Source: Barnesiella sp. (GTDB lineage Bacteria; Bacteroidota; Bacteroidia; Bacteroidales; Muribaculaceae). From it: a DNA stretch of 64,000 nt. The stretch's first letter is position 1. The number at the start of each line of letters is the position of its first letter. Of the stretch, positions 47,329 to 56,606 are shown piece after piece. The notes below the pieces were generated by a model that was not told the DNA's origin, did no database searches, and was given only the letters and a program-made list of their open reading frames with translations. The stretch is taken from NCBI GenBank assembly GCA_014800945.1, contig JAAVFD010000023.1, forward strand, positions 84,795 through 148,794. The letters run 5' to 3'. The position numbers and the translations under genes are program-made.

Positions 47329-47403
47329 TCGGGGTGAAAGGATTCGAACCTTCGACCCCCTGCTCCCAAAGCAGGTGCGCTAACCGGACTGCGCTACGCC
47401 CCG
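47329..47403 (-). tRNA. tRNA-Pro (anticodon TGG)
   Basis: The 75-nt cloverleaf reads CGGGGCG in the acceptor, GTAGCGCAG in the D arm, CCTGC-TTTGGGA-GCAGG in the anticodon arm (anticodon TGG) and GGTTCGAATCC in the T arm. One acceptor pair (C:A) is mismatched. It resembles bacterial tRNA-Pro(UGG). No CCA is encoded. Confidence 0.93.
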
Positions 47404-47423
47404 ATGCTTCCTTAAAAGCGATG

Positions 47424-47431
47424 CAAAGATA
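47424..47431 (-). promoter_or_regulatory. Promoter -7 box of tRNA-Pro(TGG)
   Basis: Minus-strand TATCTTTG is followed by GCATCGCTTTT, identical to the leader of the tRNA-Pro(GGG) gene. Confidence 0.6.
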
Positions 47432-47483
47432 ATACTTTTTTTTAATAATAGGATAAAATATTGAATTGTTTTTTCGCAAAGGT

Positions 47484-47843
47484 TCAAAACGATTCGTGTT
47501 TCTCACTCATGCCGCTGAATAATTTGTCCATAAACGAAAGCTTGTTCTCCTTGATATGGATGTGTACCTTACTATCTTTCTTGCTCAGGAAGATAATAGA
47601 GGAGTGGAGAACAATAGCTATGTCTTCTTCAAACTCAATTATTCCGTGAATGCGCTTGAATGCAATTCTGTGAAACGGGCTTTCGGGCGGAAGACTGTTT
47701 ATTGTAAGATATTCTTCGTTCAGTTCCAAAGAGTGTTTTTCAGCCACATCTTCAAACAGCAGGGCTATATCAAGTTCATCCGGACTATCCGGTCTGTTCT
47801 TGCACAATTTATATAAGCTGTCGATGACTTTTTTTGTTACCAT
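47484..47843 (-). CDS. Hypothetical protein
   Basis: I do not recognise this 119-residue protein. It is soluble, acidic in its first half (DSPDELDIALLFEDVAEKHSLELNEE) with a central strand-like segment (HRIAFKRIHGIIEFEEDIAIVLHSSIIFL) and a basic C-terminal part. No signal peptide or membrane segment is seen. A 31-residue frame overlaps its start (stop TAA within ATGGTAA), which suggests translational coupling. Confidence 0.6.
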   Translation of the reverse strand: MVTKKVIDSLYKLCKNRPDSPDELDIALLFEDVAEKHSLELNEEYLTINSLPPESPFHRIAFKRIHGIIEFEEDIAIVLHSSIIFLSKKDSKVHIHIKENKLSFMDKLFSGMSEKHESF

Positions 47844-47932
47844 ATTTTTTCATTGTTAGCGTGGCGATAATATTCACCGAGGGCATCACGACAGAAAGTT
47901 TCTACGTCGTCAATATTAATAACACAAAACAT
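47837..47932 (-). CDS. Small ORF coupled to the following hypothetical gene
   Basis: The ATG at 47932 opens a 31-codon frame (starting MFCVINIDDVETFCRDALGE) whose stop overlaps the ATG of the next gene. Composition looks protein-like, with two Cys. The frame is open further upstream, up to the terminator at 47959, without another ATG. No family recognised. Confidence 0.35.
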   Translation of the reverse strand: MFCVINIDDVETFCRDALGEYYRHANNEKIW

Positions 47933-47958
47933 CTCATAGTGTTCCGGAAAACAGCAAT

Positions 47959-47995
47959 AAAAAATCGGTGTGTACCCGAATTCGGGACACACCGA
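47959..47995 (-). terminator. Terminator of the methylmalonyl-CoA decarboxylase operon
   Basis: On the minus strand a hairpin with arms TCGGTGTG and CACACCGA, extended by CCCGAATTCGGG, is followed by TTTTTT. Confidence 0.88.
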
Positions 47996-48021
47996 CTATA
48001 ATTAACGGTTGTATAAAACTA

Positions 48022-49173
48022 TCAGGCAAGGAATCCGAGAAGCACACCGGCTGCTACTGCTGAGCCGATTACACCACTTACATTGGGACCCATAGCATGC
48101 ATGAGCAGATAGTTTGACGGATCGTATTCAAGACCGAGGTTGTTTGAAATTCGTGCACTCATCGGCACCGCACTAACTCCGGCGTTACCGATAAGAGGAT
48201 TGATTTTCTTAGACTTTGGAAGGAATAGGTTAAACAGCTTGACAAAGAGCACACCGCTTGAGCTGGCAATGATAAATGCCATGAAGCCGAGAGCGAAAAT
48301 GCCGATTGTTTCTGCGGTAAGAAACTGAGATGCCTGAGTAGAAGCACCTACGGTCATACCCAGCAAAATTGTAACGATGTCAGTAAGAGCATTAGACGCT
48401 GTTTTTGCAAGGCGGGTTGTTACGCCGCACTCACGAAGCAGGTTGCCGAAGAAAAGCATACCCAGAAGAGGAATACCGCTCGGAACAACAAAGCAGGTGA
48501 GAAGCAAGCCTACGATAGGGAAAATAATCTTTTCGTTCTGTGACACCGCACGGGCAGGTTTCATCTTGATAAGTCGCTCCTTCTTGGTGGTGAACAGGCG
48601 CATGAGCGGTGGCTGAATCACTGGCACGAGTGCCATATAGGAATAAGCAGACACTGCAATTGCACCCATCAGGTTTGGTGCCAACTTTGATGAAAGGAAG
48701 ATCGCTGTGGGGCCGTCTGCACCACCAATAATTGCGATAGCGCCTGCCTGATCGGGTTCAAATCCGAGCAGTAGTGCAACCATATAGGCACCGAAAATAC
48801 CAAATTGCGCCGCGGCTCCTATAAGCATTAGCTTAGGATTGGCAATGAGGGCTGAAAAATCAGTCATTGCACCGATGCCAAGAAATATCAGAGGAGGATA
48901 CCATCCCGCGCTCACACCGTTATAAAGGATATTGAGCACAGAACCCTCTTCATAGATACCGATTTCAAGTCCGGCTTCTGTGTTGAACGGTATGTTTCCG
49001 ATAAGCATACCGAAGCCTATTGGCACAAGGAGCATGGGCTCGAAGTCCTTCTTTATCGCAAGCCAGATAAAGAATAGACCCACAGCGAGCATTACAAAAT
49101 GCTCCCATGTAGCATTGTAAAAACCTGTAAGATGCCAAAAATCCCTCAGGTTTGATATGAAAAATTCTGTCAT
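48022..49173 (-). CDS. Na+-pumping decarboxylase beta subunit (OadB/MmdB-like)
   Basis: This multi-span inner-membrane subunit decarboxylates the carboxybiotin and exports Na+. The 383-residue protein has the conserved blocks [49 protein letters not shown] with the Asp of the Na+ path, [31 protein letters not shown] and [21 protein letters not shown]. It is the last gene of the operon, before a strong terminator. Confidence 0.94.
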   Translation of the reverse strand: MTEFFISNLRDFWHLTGFYNATWEHFVMLAVGLFFIWLAIKKDFEPMLLVPIGFGMLIGNIPFNTEAGLEIGIYEEGSVLNILYNGVSAGWYPPLIFLGIGAMTDFSALIANPKLMLIGAAAQFGIFGAYMVALLLGFEPDQAGAIAIIGGADGPTAIFLSSKLAPNLMGAIAVSAYSYMALVPVIQPPLMRLFTTKKERLIKMKPARAVSQNEKIIFPIVGLLLTCFVVPSGIPLLGMLFFGNLLRECGVTTRLAKTASNALTDIVTILLGMTVGASTQASQFLTAETIGIFALGFMAFIIASSSGVLFVKLFNLFLPKSKKINPLIGNAGVSAVPMSARISNNLGLEYDPSNYLLMHAMGPNVSGVIGSAVAAGVLLGFLA

Positions 49174-49199
49174 ATCTTAATCGTCTTAAGGGGTGGATT

Positions 49200-49637
49200 T
49201 TACTTTAAGGTTATAATTGGAGCACCTTCCAGAAGAGCGTCTCCGGGGTTAGCGTTGATTGCTGCTACCACACCGTCACGACCTGCATGAATGGCATTTT
49301 CCATCTTCATTGCTTCCAGAATAGCTACGGTGTCAGATGCTTTTACTGAATCACCAACTTTTACAGCGATAGAGAGAACGGTTCCGGGTAGGGGAGCTTT
49401 CACCTGGTGTCCGCCGGTTGATGAGGATGCAGGGGTGTTGATCACTTTTGCACCGCTTTCGGTTCTCGGAGCTGCTGAGGGGCGGGGAGCAGAAACAACT
49501 GTAACAGGCTTCTTGTCATTGTCAAGCTCTACCTTATAGGGTATTCCGTTTACTTCCACCTGAGCGACATTGTTGTCGATATCACCGACAGACACTTTAT
49601 ATGTATTGCCGTTGATTTTATACTTATATTCTTTCAT
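49200..49637 (-). CDS. Biotin carboxyl carrier subunit (MmdC-like)
   Basis: The 145-residue protein ends in a biotinyl domain with the biotinylated Lys in LEAMKMENAIHAG near residue 111. A Pro/Ala-rich linker (residues 50-72) precedes it. It shuttles the carboxyl group from the MmdA transferase to the membrane beta subunit. Its position between oadG and oadB is typical for Bacteroidales. Confidence 0.94.
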   Translation of the reverse strand: MKEYKYKINGNTYKVSVGDIDNNVAQVEVNGIPYKVELDNDKKPVTVVSAPRPSAAPRTESGAKVINTPASSSTGGHQVKAPLPGTVLSIAVKVGDSVKASDTVAILEAMKMENAIHAGRDGVVAAINANPGDALLEGAPIITLK

Positions 49638-49684
49638 TTGATTTGTCTTTTATACATTAAGGTCGAATAAAAACTATAAAGTGC

Positions 49685-50647
49685 TTATCGGCGTGGCACT
49701 TCACGCAAGCTGTAGATCTTAGAGCTCCAGGGAGAATAAGCTTTCTTCACCTTATTGATGGTGAGGATTGTGTTCTCCTGATCATGCGCATCGAGGTGCT
49801 CATGAAGAGCCATGACGATCGCGGCAATCTCCTCGCCCGAATCATGCTCGGGATGTTTTGATGCCGGCATGTCATTCAGTGTAGCGCCCTGAGATTTCGC
49901 TTTGTTGCGCTTTGAAATACTTTCACCGATTTTACTTATGATATAAAAGCAGATGCACAGAAGCAGAAGAGCTGAGAATACAATGCACATAGCCATTATG
50001 GTCATCGCAAAGCCATTTTTGTCCTGAGTCTTGAAGGTTTCAACCTTTGTATTGGAGTCAGTAATGATATTGTTGCTGCTCGGGGTGATATAGGTAGTGG
50101 CGGTAAGATTATCGCGCACTTCCCATGTCTTTTCCGGTTCAGCTTCATTCTCCTTGCCATCAATGGCACGCGCATACGATGTGTTTGCAAGCAGTGAAGC
50201 CGGAACAGTTATTGAGTCAATGACGTTCATCGCACTTGCATCAAACACACCAACCCAGTTGTCCTGACCCGGAGTCAAGGTAAAGCTGGTATGGAATGTT
50301 CCGCGGGTAGGTTCACCATCAGCCCAGAAAATAACGTGCTGACGTTTGGGCATTTTTGTGTTGACATCACCGAGAGGCACCGCATACATCATTTTTTTAC
50401 GTTCCTGAGCATCAGAGATATTCAGTACAGCCTTATTGTTGGTGATATAAACACTTGATATTTCCAGTGGGGCAAAGCTGGAATTGAATAGCTCAATCCA
50501 GCCTGATCTGCAGCCATAGTCATCAACTACGCTGCTGTCGTTCTGCACCATGATTTCATTGATGCGCAGAGCACCACGGGTCTGAGCCGTGGCAGATACT
50601 GCACATACCATCACGATTAGCAGAAGAGCGGATAGTTTCTTTTTCAT
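49685..50647 (-). CDS. OadG-type gamma/delta subunit fused to an N-terminal lamin-tail-like domain
   Basis: The product (320 residues from the ATG at 50647; MKKKLSALLLIVMVCAVSAT is a signal peptide) has an exported N-terminal domain with LRINEIMVQNDSSVVDDYG and SGWIELFNSSFAPLEISSVYITNN, the pattern of a lamin-tail domain. A single membrane segment near residue 215-240 (MTIMAMCIVFSALLLLCICFYI) and a cytoplasmic tail with EEIAAIVMALHEHLD follow, which is the OadG-like part that anchors the transferase to the beta subunit. Frame is open from 50680. The fusion is unusual; the lamin-tail part may sit in the periplasm against the cell wall or outer membrane. Confidence 0.8.
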   Translation of the reverse strand: MKKKLSALLLIVMVCAVSATAQTRGALRINEIMVQNDSSVVDDYGCRSGWIELFNSSFAPLEISSVYITNNKAVLNISDAQERKKMMYAVPLGDVNTKMPKRQHVIFWADGEPTRGTFHTSFTLTPGQDNWVGVFDASAMNVIDSITVPASLLANTSYARAIDGKENEAEPEKTWEVRDNLTATTYITPSSNNIITDSNTKVETFKTQDKNGFAMTIMAMCIVFSALLLLCICFYIISKIGESISKRNKAKSQGATLNDMPASKHPEHDSGEEIAAIVMALHEHLDAHDQENTILTINKVKKAYSPWSSKIYSLREVPRR

Positions 50648-50688
50648 AATCCGGTTCTCTTGTTTTTCTCTAATAATCAATGTGCTAA

Positions 50689-52242
50689 TTACAGAGGAAT
50701 GTTACCATGTTTCTTAGCAGGATTTGTAACCTTTTTGGTTGCAAGCTGCTGGAGAGCGCGGATAATGCGGAAACGGGTGTTTCTCGGCTCGATAACATCG
50801 TCAATATAGCCATAGCGTGCTGCGTTGTAAGGATTGCAGAAGAGCTTGTTATATTCTTCTTCCTTCTCTTTGAGCACTGCGGCAGGATTTTCAGATTCCT
50901 TTGCTTCTTTTGCATACAGAACTTCTACAGCGCCTGCGCCACCCATCACGGCGATTTCCGCTGTTGGCCATGCGTAGTTCATATCACCGCGAAGCTGTTT
51001 ACAGCTCATCACGATATGGCTGCCGCCATAGCTCTTGCGAAGGGTTACGGTAACTTTGGGCACAGTTGCCTCACCGTAAGCATAAAGCAGTTTGGCACCG
51101 TGAAGAATTACTCCATTGTATTCCTGACCGGTACCGGGAAGGAATCCGGGAACATCCACAAGGGTTACCAAAGGAATATTGAAAGCGTCGCAGAAACGTA
51201 CAAAACGCGCTGCTTTGCGGCTTGCATTGCTGTCTAGCACGCCGGCAAGATATTTCGGCTGGTTTGCCACAATACCTACTGACTGACCGTTGAAACGGGC
51301 GAAACCGATGATTATGTTCTTAGCATAATCGCGCTGAACTTCAAGGAATTCACCATTGTCAATGATTGCACCGATAACCTCATACATGTCGTAGGGGCGG
51401 GTAGCGGAATCAGGAATGATTTCATTAAGGCTGTCCTCAAGACGGTCAATCGGGTCAGTGCAAGGCATCAACGGCGGTTCCTCAAGATTGTTCTGAGGTA
51501 TGTAGCTGAAGAGTTTGCGGATAATTTTGAGTGTCTCTTCGCCGTCAGCAGCTGCAAAGTGAGCAACACCGCTCTTGCTTGAGTGAACCTCTGCGCCACC
51601 GAGCTGATCCTGAGTAACATCCTCGCCGGTTACAGTCTTTACTACCTTTGGACCGGTGAGGAACATGTATGAAATACCCTTGGTCATGATGGTGAAGTCG
51701 GTGAGAGCGGGAGAATATACCGCACCGCCGGCACACGGACCCAGAATACCTGAAATCTGGGGAATAACACCTGAAGCGAGAATGTTGCGCTGGAAAATCT
51801 CTGAATATCCTGCAAGAGCATTGATACCCTCCTGAATACGGGCACCGCCTGAGTCATTAAGACCGATAACGGGAGCACCCATCTTCATTGCCATATCCAT
51901 GATTTTGCAAATCTTCTGAGCCATTGTTTCGCTTAGTGAGCCACCGAACACAGTGAAATCCTGAGCGAATACATAAACAAGGCGACCTTCAATTGTGCCA
52001 TAACCGGTCACAACACCATCACCTAAATAGCTTTTCTTTTCCTGGCCGAAGTTGTGGCAACGGTGGCGCACAAACATATCAATTTCCTCGAACGAACCCT
52101 CGTCAAGTAACTGCGCTATGCGTTCGCGAGCTGTATATTTGCCTCTCTCGTGCTGTTTCTGGATAGCTTTTTCACCGCCACCCAAACGAGCTTCATTGCG
52201 GAGCGCGATTAGCTCCTGAACTTTTTCAAGCTGATTGCTCAT
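50689..52242 (-). CDS. mmdA: Methylmalonyl-CoA decarboxylase alpha subunit (carboxyltransferase)
   Basis: The 517-residue carboxyltransferase moves the carboxyl group of methylmalonyl-CoA to biotin. Two crotonase-like halves are evident: [25 protein letters not shown] and [14 protein letters not shown] in the first, and [35 protein letters not shown] with [10 protein letters not shown] in the second. The presence of mce, OadG, BCCP and OadB in the same operon favours a Na+-pumping decarboxylase rather than a propionyl-CoA carboxylase. Confidence 0.93.
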   Translation of the reverse strand: MSNQLEKVQELIALRNEARLGGGEKAIQKQHERGKYTARERIAQLLDEGSFEEIDMFVRHRCHNFGQEKKSYLGDGVVTGYGTIEGRLVYVFAQDFTVFGGSLSETMAQKICKIMDMAMKMGAPVIGLNDSGGARIQEGINALAGYSEIFQRNILASGVIPQISGILGPCAGGAVYSPALTDFTIMTKGISYMFLTGPKVVKTVTGEDVTQDQLGGAEVHSSKSGVAHFAAADGEETLKIIRKLFSYIPQNNLEEPPLMPCTDPIDRLEDSLNEIIPDSATRPYDMYEVIGAIIDNGEFLEVQRDYAKNIIIGFARFNGQSVGIVANQPKYLAGVLDSNASRKAARFVRFCDAFNIPLVTLVDVPGFLPGTGQEYNGVILHGAKLLYAYGEATVPKVTVTLRKSYGGSHIVMSCKQLRGDMNYAWPTAEIAVMGGAGAVEVLYAKEAKESENPAAVLKEKEEEYNKLFCNPYNAARYGYIDDVIEPRNTRFRIIRALQQLATKKVTNPAKKHGNIPL

Positions 52243-52278
52243 TACAATATCTTTGTTTTTGGTTGATGATTCTTTGGA

Positions 52279-52701
52279 TTATTTCTTTGCGGGATCCTCG
52301 CAAAATTCTATCAGAGTGCCGCATGTGCTCTTCGGGTGAAGGAAAGCGATATTTAGACCTTCGGCACCTTTGCGGGGAGCCTTGTCGATAAGTCTGCCAC
52401 CTTTGCTTTCTACTTCTGCCAGTGCGTTCGCAACACCGTCTTCAATAGCAAATGCAATATGCTGAATGCCGCCGCGACCACCGTTATTGGTAATGAATTT
52501 TGCGATTGCGCTATCCTCTGCTGTCGGCTCAAGAAGCTCAATCTTTGTGTCGCCGACTTTGAAAAAAGCTGTGCGAACTTTCTGATCTGCTACCTCTTCA
52601 ATTGCAAAGCATTTCATGCCGAGCATATTTTCATAAAAGGGAATTGCCTCATCAAGGCTGGGCACTGCAATGCCTACATGTTCAATGTGAGAAATATTCA
52701 T
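52279..52701 (-). CDS. mce: Methylmalonyl-CoA epimerase
   Basis: The epimerase interconverts (R)- and (S)-methylmalonyl-CoA, linking mutase and decarboxylase in the succinate-to-propionate route. The 140-residue vicinal-oxygen-chelate protein shows ISHIEHVGIAVPSLDEAIPFY, KIELLEPTAEDSAIAKF, GGIQHIAFAIED and LIEFCEDP with the metal-binding His, His and Glu. First gene of the operon. Confidence 0.94.
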   Translation of the reverse strand: MNISHIEHVGIAVPSLDEAIPFYENMLGMKCFAIEEVADQKVRTAFFKVGDTKIELLEPTAEDSAIAKFITNNGGRGGIQHIAFAIEDGVANALAEVESKGGRLIDKAPRKGAEGLNIAFLHPKSTCGTLIEFCEDPAKK

Positions 52702-53015
52702 AATGATTGTTTATAAAGTATTTTTTATTTTTATTGTTTCGAGCAGTACCTGACGAGCATAACTGTTCGGATTGCAAATTTAATGAAATAAATTAACATC
52801 CTACTAAAATCTCTCTTTTATTTATATTATTAATTAAGGTGTGCTTACTTTCAACTTTCAACTGACAATTGTTAAGTTTGGTATCACAATCGATAAGAAT
52901 GATTATCAAAGTGTGAAAGTCATTGTTCTTACAAGGACGGTGGTTGAGTGTCTTATATTTCCCAAATTAGTCTGTTGTAAAAGTTATCAAAATTAGACTA
53001 TTGGCAGTGTTCTCA
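52702..53015 (-). other. Intergenic gap before mce
   Basis: The 314-bp gap holds the mce promoter (see 52775) with a leader of about 65-70 nt and an AT-rich stretch of no recognised content. I see no RNA gene or ORF in it. Confidence 0.5.
52775..52782 (-). promoter_or_regulatory. Promoter -7 box of the mce operon
   Basis: Minus-strand TAAATTTG fits TAnnTTTG; transcription would begin near 52770. Confidence 0.55.
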
Positions 53016-53429
53016 TTAATTTCTAAAAATCATAATTACAAGCCAATATAAAATCGCTATTAAAATAAAGGGCTTATGGTGTTTGTTTAAGTATTTATTT
53101 ATATTTATAAATATATTGAATAGCAAAGTTTTTTGACTCACTAAATCTATGATTAGTAAAGTACAATATATTGAAAATCCCAAAGTAATTAATAAAGATA
53201 ATGGATTGTAGTGTAATGAATTAGCAATGTCGCCATTCAATAAACTGTGAACTCCACGAGTTATCCCGCATCCGGCGCATTTAATATTAAATACGGTCGT
53301 AAATGGACATCTCCAGTGTAGTAAATTAAAATAAGACAAAATTAACGCTATAATTCCGATGAAGGTCAGAATTATAGCGTTTTGATAAAACCTATGTGTT
53401 TTTAAATCCACATCTGAAGTTTTGCCCAA
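53016..53429 (-). CDS. DUF2752 membrane protein
   Basis: The 137-residue protein has three or four membrane segments and the DUF2752 signature [26 protein letters not shown] with the CxGCGxTR core. Such proteins are widespread in Bacteroidetes and have no known activity. Its ATG overlaps the end of the TM2 gene by 28 bp, and the two are a transcription unit. Confidence 0.82.
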   Translation of the reverse strand: MGKTSDVDLKTHRFYQNAIILTFIGIIALILSYFNLLHWRCPFTTVFNIKCAGCGITRGVHSLLNGDIANSLHYNPLSLLITLGFSIYCTLLIIDLVSQKTLLFNIFININKYLNKHHKPFILIAILYWLVIMIFRN

Positions 53430-53824
53430 TTGTATTTACGGGTGAGATTTGATATGTTGAATAAATCAATTAACCACCATATGCCGCAACCCCCACCGGT
53501 CAAAAGTTTACCAATACCGGCACCTGTTTGTCCTAACATAAAGCGATCAACTCCAAGTCCACCAAGAAAGATCGAAATCATTAGCATTGTCATAGTAGAC
53601 TTAAATTGGAGCATAGAGATGTTGCTCCACTCTTCCTCATTCATTTCGAGTAGTTTTTTACGTAGATGGGGAAGATTTTCCTCAGGAAGGTTTTCCTTGT
53701 TAGACATGATGAACATGTTAACTTCTTGTTCTTTCATAATTGTTTCTGTGCCATTGAGATCCCGTGCTTTGGCGTTTAATTGGTTTATTAATGAAGAAAG
53801 CGCAGGATCTGTATCTGTTGCCAT
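53402..53824 (-). CDS. TM2 domain membrane protein
   Basis: The C-terminal half has two membrane segments with the TM2 pattern [36 protein letters not shown]. The N-terminal half is charged and helical ([25 protein letters not shown]). The frame opens at 53848, but that ATG lies within the conserved RNA motif GGCAATGCGAGAAGCCT. I take the next ATG (53824, [15 protein letters not shown]), which gives 140 residues. It follows structured leader RNA B directly, so the RNA is likely its 5' UTR. Confidence 0.8.
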   Translation of the reverse strand: MATDTDPALSSLINQLNAKARDLNGTETIMKEQEVNMFIMSNKENLPEENLPHLRKKLLEMNEEEWSNISMLQFKSTMTMLMISIFLGGLGVDRFMLGQTGAGIGKLLTGGGCGIWWLIDLFNISNLTRKYNWAKLQMWI

Positions 53825-53831
53825 CCTACTG

Positions 53832-54117
53832 GCCGAGGCTTCTCGCATTGCCTAATCGTAGTCGGACGGCAACGCAGAAGCCCACGCTTATATATGCAAT
53901 CAATGCATTCGGCAATATTTCTTTCGAAATATCGTGCCGAAAACAAGATAATTACATATTCACGGGCATCTACCGTTGCTCAATCCTTGACTACGATTTG
54001 AAATTTTGCGAGAATTTCGACCAGTCAAGAATTTGCGCGGATAAACGCTTTCTTAAGTATTTCACTATACCAACTCCGTCTAACCTCAAACCGAGGTTTT
54101 TGCAATGTGGTTAGCGA
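53832..54117 (-). ncRNA. Structured leader RNA B upstream of the TM2 gene
   Basis: On the minus strand TTCTCGCA (54014-54007) pairs with TGCGAGAA (53847-53840), and AATCGTAGTC (53998-53989) pairs perfectly with GACTACGATT (53863-53854). AGGC (53853-53850)/GCCT (53839-53836) encloses TGCGAGAA in its loop, so a pseudoknot is possible. The inner part folds into a long arm: CAACG/CGTTG, AGATGCCCGTG with CGTGGGCTTCT, TATGTAAT/ATTGCATA, then TTCGGCA/TGCCGAA with ATATTTC/GAAATAT on a GAAA loop. Architecture and the motifs AAATTCTCGCAAAAT and GGCAATGCGAGAAGCCT match RNA A at 13.4 kb while the second helix differs in sequence, as expected of a conserved structure. Confidence 0.65.
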
Positions 54118-54120
54118 CCG

Positions 54121-54128
54121 CAAAGATA
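54121..54128 (-). promoter_or_regulatory. Promoter -7 box of RNA B and the TM2-DUF2752 genes
   Basis: Minus-strand TATCTTTG, the same octamer as before RNA A. Confidence 0.6.
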
Positions 54129-54463
54129 GCAATAATTCTTGAGATTTAGCGTTGATGGTGTATAAAAACATTCTGTATGTTAGACCAGCCAGTGTGAAAT
54201 TGTTTAAAAGTTGGAAGGATTCTTTTTTATGGATTAGAATAATCAATATTCTATCGTGGGGAGAGTTTAATCGGTTACTGTAGGTTCATTAAGAAAGTTG
54301 AATTAAATCGTTTAAATATAGTCCTTTTCTAAATTTACTGATAGATTAGATTATTAGAATATACCACCTGGTCTTTCTGTAATGAGGCATAGGGGTCAGC
54401 ACGGTTCACCACAACCATTAAATTCAATGTCTTAGTGGTAATTTTGGCAGTGAATCAGTCTGA

Positions 54464-54484
54464 ACTGACAGACTGTCAGTCTGT
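54464..54484 (+). promoter_or_regulatory. Nested inverted repeats upstream of dnaK, candidate activator site
   Basis: ACTGACAG-A-CTGTCAGT (54464-54480) is a perfect 8-1-8 inverted repeat, and ACAGACTG-T-CAGTCTGT (54468-54484) is a second one overlapping it. A further half site CAGTCTGA lies at 54456-54463. The position is about 60-75 bp upstream of the sigma-54-like promoter, as expected for an enhancer site. Confidence 0.55.
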
Positions 54485-54539
54485 GAATATCTTATATAAT
54501 TTTATGTGTTTCAGTAAAATATAGTTTAGTCAAACTTTT

Positions 54540-54556
54540 TTGGCACAACATTTGTT
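54540..54556 (+). promoter_or_regulatory. Sigma-54-like promoter of dnaK
   Basis: TTGGCACAACATTTGTT agrees with the -24/-12 consensus TTGGCAC-N5-TTGCW except T for C in the -12 GC. No TAnnTTTG box is seen between it and the dnaK ATG. Confidence 0.5.
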
Positions 54557-54641
54557 TTTTTTATGACAGCGCAAAACACTCACAAGTGTTAGAGCTGCTG
54601 ATTAGAAAACATAAAAATACAACATAAAAACTATTTGAACT

Positions 54642-56540
54642 ATGGGAAAAATTATTGGTATTGACTTGGGAACAACTAATTCCTGCGTCGCAGTACTTGA
54701 AGGTAATGACCCCGTTGTTATTCCTAACAGCGAGGGACGCAACACAACCCCCTCTATCGTAGCATTTGTGGACGGTGGAGAACGTAAGGTAGGTGATCCC
54801 GCTAAACGTCAGGCTATCACCAATCCTAAACGTACTATCAACTCAATCAAACGTTTCATGGGCGAAAGCTGCAGTCAGGTAGCCAATGAAATTGAAAGAG
54901 TGCCTTACAAAGTTGTATGTGGCACCAACGACACTCCTCGTGTTGATATCGATGGCAGAGACTACACCCCGCAGGAAATCTCGGCTATGATTCTTCAGAA
55001 AATGAAAAAAACAGCCGAAGACTACCTCGGACAGAGCGTTACTGAAGCCGTTATCACCGTTCCTGCGTACTTTAACGACGCTCAGCGTCAGGCTACTAAG
55101 GAAGCCGGTGAAATCGCAGGTCTTACAGTTAAGCGTATTGTAAACGAGCCTACAGCGGCTGCGCTTGCTTATGGTCTTGACAAAACAAACAAAGATCAGA
55201 AAATTGCTGTGTTTGACCTCGGTGGCGGTACATTCGATATCTCTATCCTTGAACTCGGTGACGGAGTATTTGAAGTGAAATCAACCAACGGTGATACCCA
55301 CCTTGGTGGTGATGACTTTGACCATGTAATTATTGACTGGCTTGCAGACGAGTTCCTTAAGGATGAGGGAGTGGACCTTCGTAAAGATCCTATGGCACTC
55401 CAGCGTCTCAAAGAAGCTGCTGAAAAAGCTAAGATTGAACTTTCAAGCGCAACAAGCACAGAAATCAATCTTCCATACATCATGCCTGTTGACGGTGTGC
55501 CCAAGCACCTTGTAAAAACTCTTACAAGAGCAAAATTTGAACAACTCGCCGACAAACTCATTCAGGCTACTATCAAGCCTTGTGAGCAGGCGCTTAAAGA
55601 TGCCGGTCTTACAGCTAAAGACATTGACGAAGTGATTCTCGTAGGTGGTTCAACACGTATCCCAGCTATACAGCAGGTAGTAGAGAAATTCTTCGGCAAA
55701 GCACCTTCAAAAGGCGTTAATCCTGATGAGGTTGTAGCAGTAGGCGCAGCTATCCAGGGTGGTGTCCTCTCTGGCGATGTTAAGGATGTCCTTCTTCTTG
55801 ACGTTGTGCCCTTGAGTGTAGGTATTGAAACACTTGGTGGAGTGATGACTAAACTTATTGAAGCAAACACCACAATTCCTACTCGTAAGAGCGAAACATT
55901 CTCTACTGCTGCCGATAACCAGCCATCTGTTGAAATCCACGTTCTTCAGGGCGAGCGTCCTATGGCAAAAGATGACAAGACACTTGGTAAATTCCACCTC
56001 GATGGAATCGCACCTGCACCCCGTGGTGTGCCTCAGATTGAAGTGACTTTTGAAATCGATGCAAACGGTATTCTTAATGTATCGGCAAAAGATAAAGCTA
56101 CCGGCAAGGAACAGAGCATCAGAATTGAAGCATCAAGTGGTCTTACCGACGCTGAAATCCAGAGAATGAAAGATGAAGCAGCTGCCAATGCCGCAGCCGA
56201 CGCAAAAGAAAAAGAACGCGCCGACAAAGTAAATCAAGCTGATACTATCATCTTCCAGACTGAGAAACAGCTCTCCGAACTTGGTGACAAGATTCCCGCA
56301 GACCTCAAGACACCTATTGAAACTGCACTCACCAAACTTAAAGAGGCTCACAAAGCACAGGATATCGCCGGAATCGATTCAGCTATCAAAGAAATCGAAA
56401 CCGCATTCGGAGCAGCCCAGCAGGCAATCCACAATGCACAGGCTCAGGCATCAGCCGATCCCGGTGCCGGAACCAACCCCGGTCCTCAGCCCGGAAGCAA
56501 CGGTGACGTCCAGGACGTTGACTTCGAAGAAGTGAAGTAA
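54642..56540 (+). CDS. dnaK: Hsp70 chaperone DnaK
   Basis: DnaK is the ATP-dependent Hsp70 chaperone. The 632-residue protein has [18 protein letters not shown] (residues 3-20), [51 protein letters not shown], and [11 protein letters not shown]. The linker [19 protein letters not shown] leads into the substrate-binding domain and lid, ending in [12 protein letters not shown], the co-chaperone-binding tail. No dnaJ or grpE is adjacent. Upstream signals suggest stress control by a sigma-54-like promoter. A perfect terminator follows. Confidence 0.97.
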   Translation: MGKIIGIDLGTTNSCVAVLEGNDPVVIPNSEGRNTTPSIVAFVDGGERKVGDPAKRQAITNPKRTINSIKRFMGESCSQVANEIERVPYKVVCGTNDTPRVDIDGRDYTPQEISAMILQKMKKTAEDYLGQSVTEAVITVPAYFNDAQRQATKEAGEIAGLTVKRIVNEPTAAALAYGLDKTNKDQKIAVFDLGGGTFDISILELGDGVFEVKSTNGDTHLGGDDFDHVIIDWLADEFLKDEGVDLRKDPMALQRLKEAAEKAKIELSSATSTEINLPYIMPVDGVPKHLVKTLTRAKFEQLADKLIQATIKPCEQALKDAGLTAKDIDEVILVGGSTRIPAIQQVVEKFFGKAPSKGVNPDEVVAVGAAIQGGVLSGDVKDVLLLDVVPLSVGIETLGGVMTKLIEANTTIPTRKSETFSTAADNQPSVEIHVLQGERPMAKDDKTLGKFHLDGIAPAPRGVPQIEVTFEIDANGILNVSAKDKATGKEQSIRIEASSGLTDAEIQRMKDEAAANAAADAKEKERADKVNQADTIIFQTEKQLSELGDKIPADLKTPIETALTKLKEAHKAQDIAGIDSAIKEIETAFGAAQQAIHNAQAQASADPGAGTNPGPQPGSNGDVQDVDFEEVK

Positions 56541-56558
56541 TATTATTAACTTAACATA

Positions 56559-56602
56559 GTAACCCGATTCATTACACCGATAATGAATCGGGTTACTTTT
56601 TT
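56559..56602 (+). terminator. Terminator of dnaK
   Basis: GTAACCCGATTCATTA (56559-56574) pairs perfectly over 16 bp with TAATGAATCGGGTTAC (56581-56596), followed by TTTTTT. Confidence 0.95.
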
Positions 56603-56606
56603 AAAT

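Noticed and set aside
47270..47506. Open frame across the minus-strand tRNA-Pro gene
   Set aside because: It overlaps the whole tRNA and its promoter.
53825..53848. TM2 protein start at the first ATG
   Set aside because: This ATG is part of the RNA motif shared with 13.5 kb, where it does not begin a protein; the later ATG is better.
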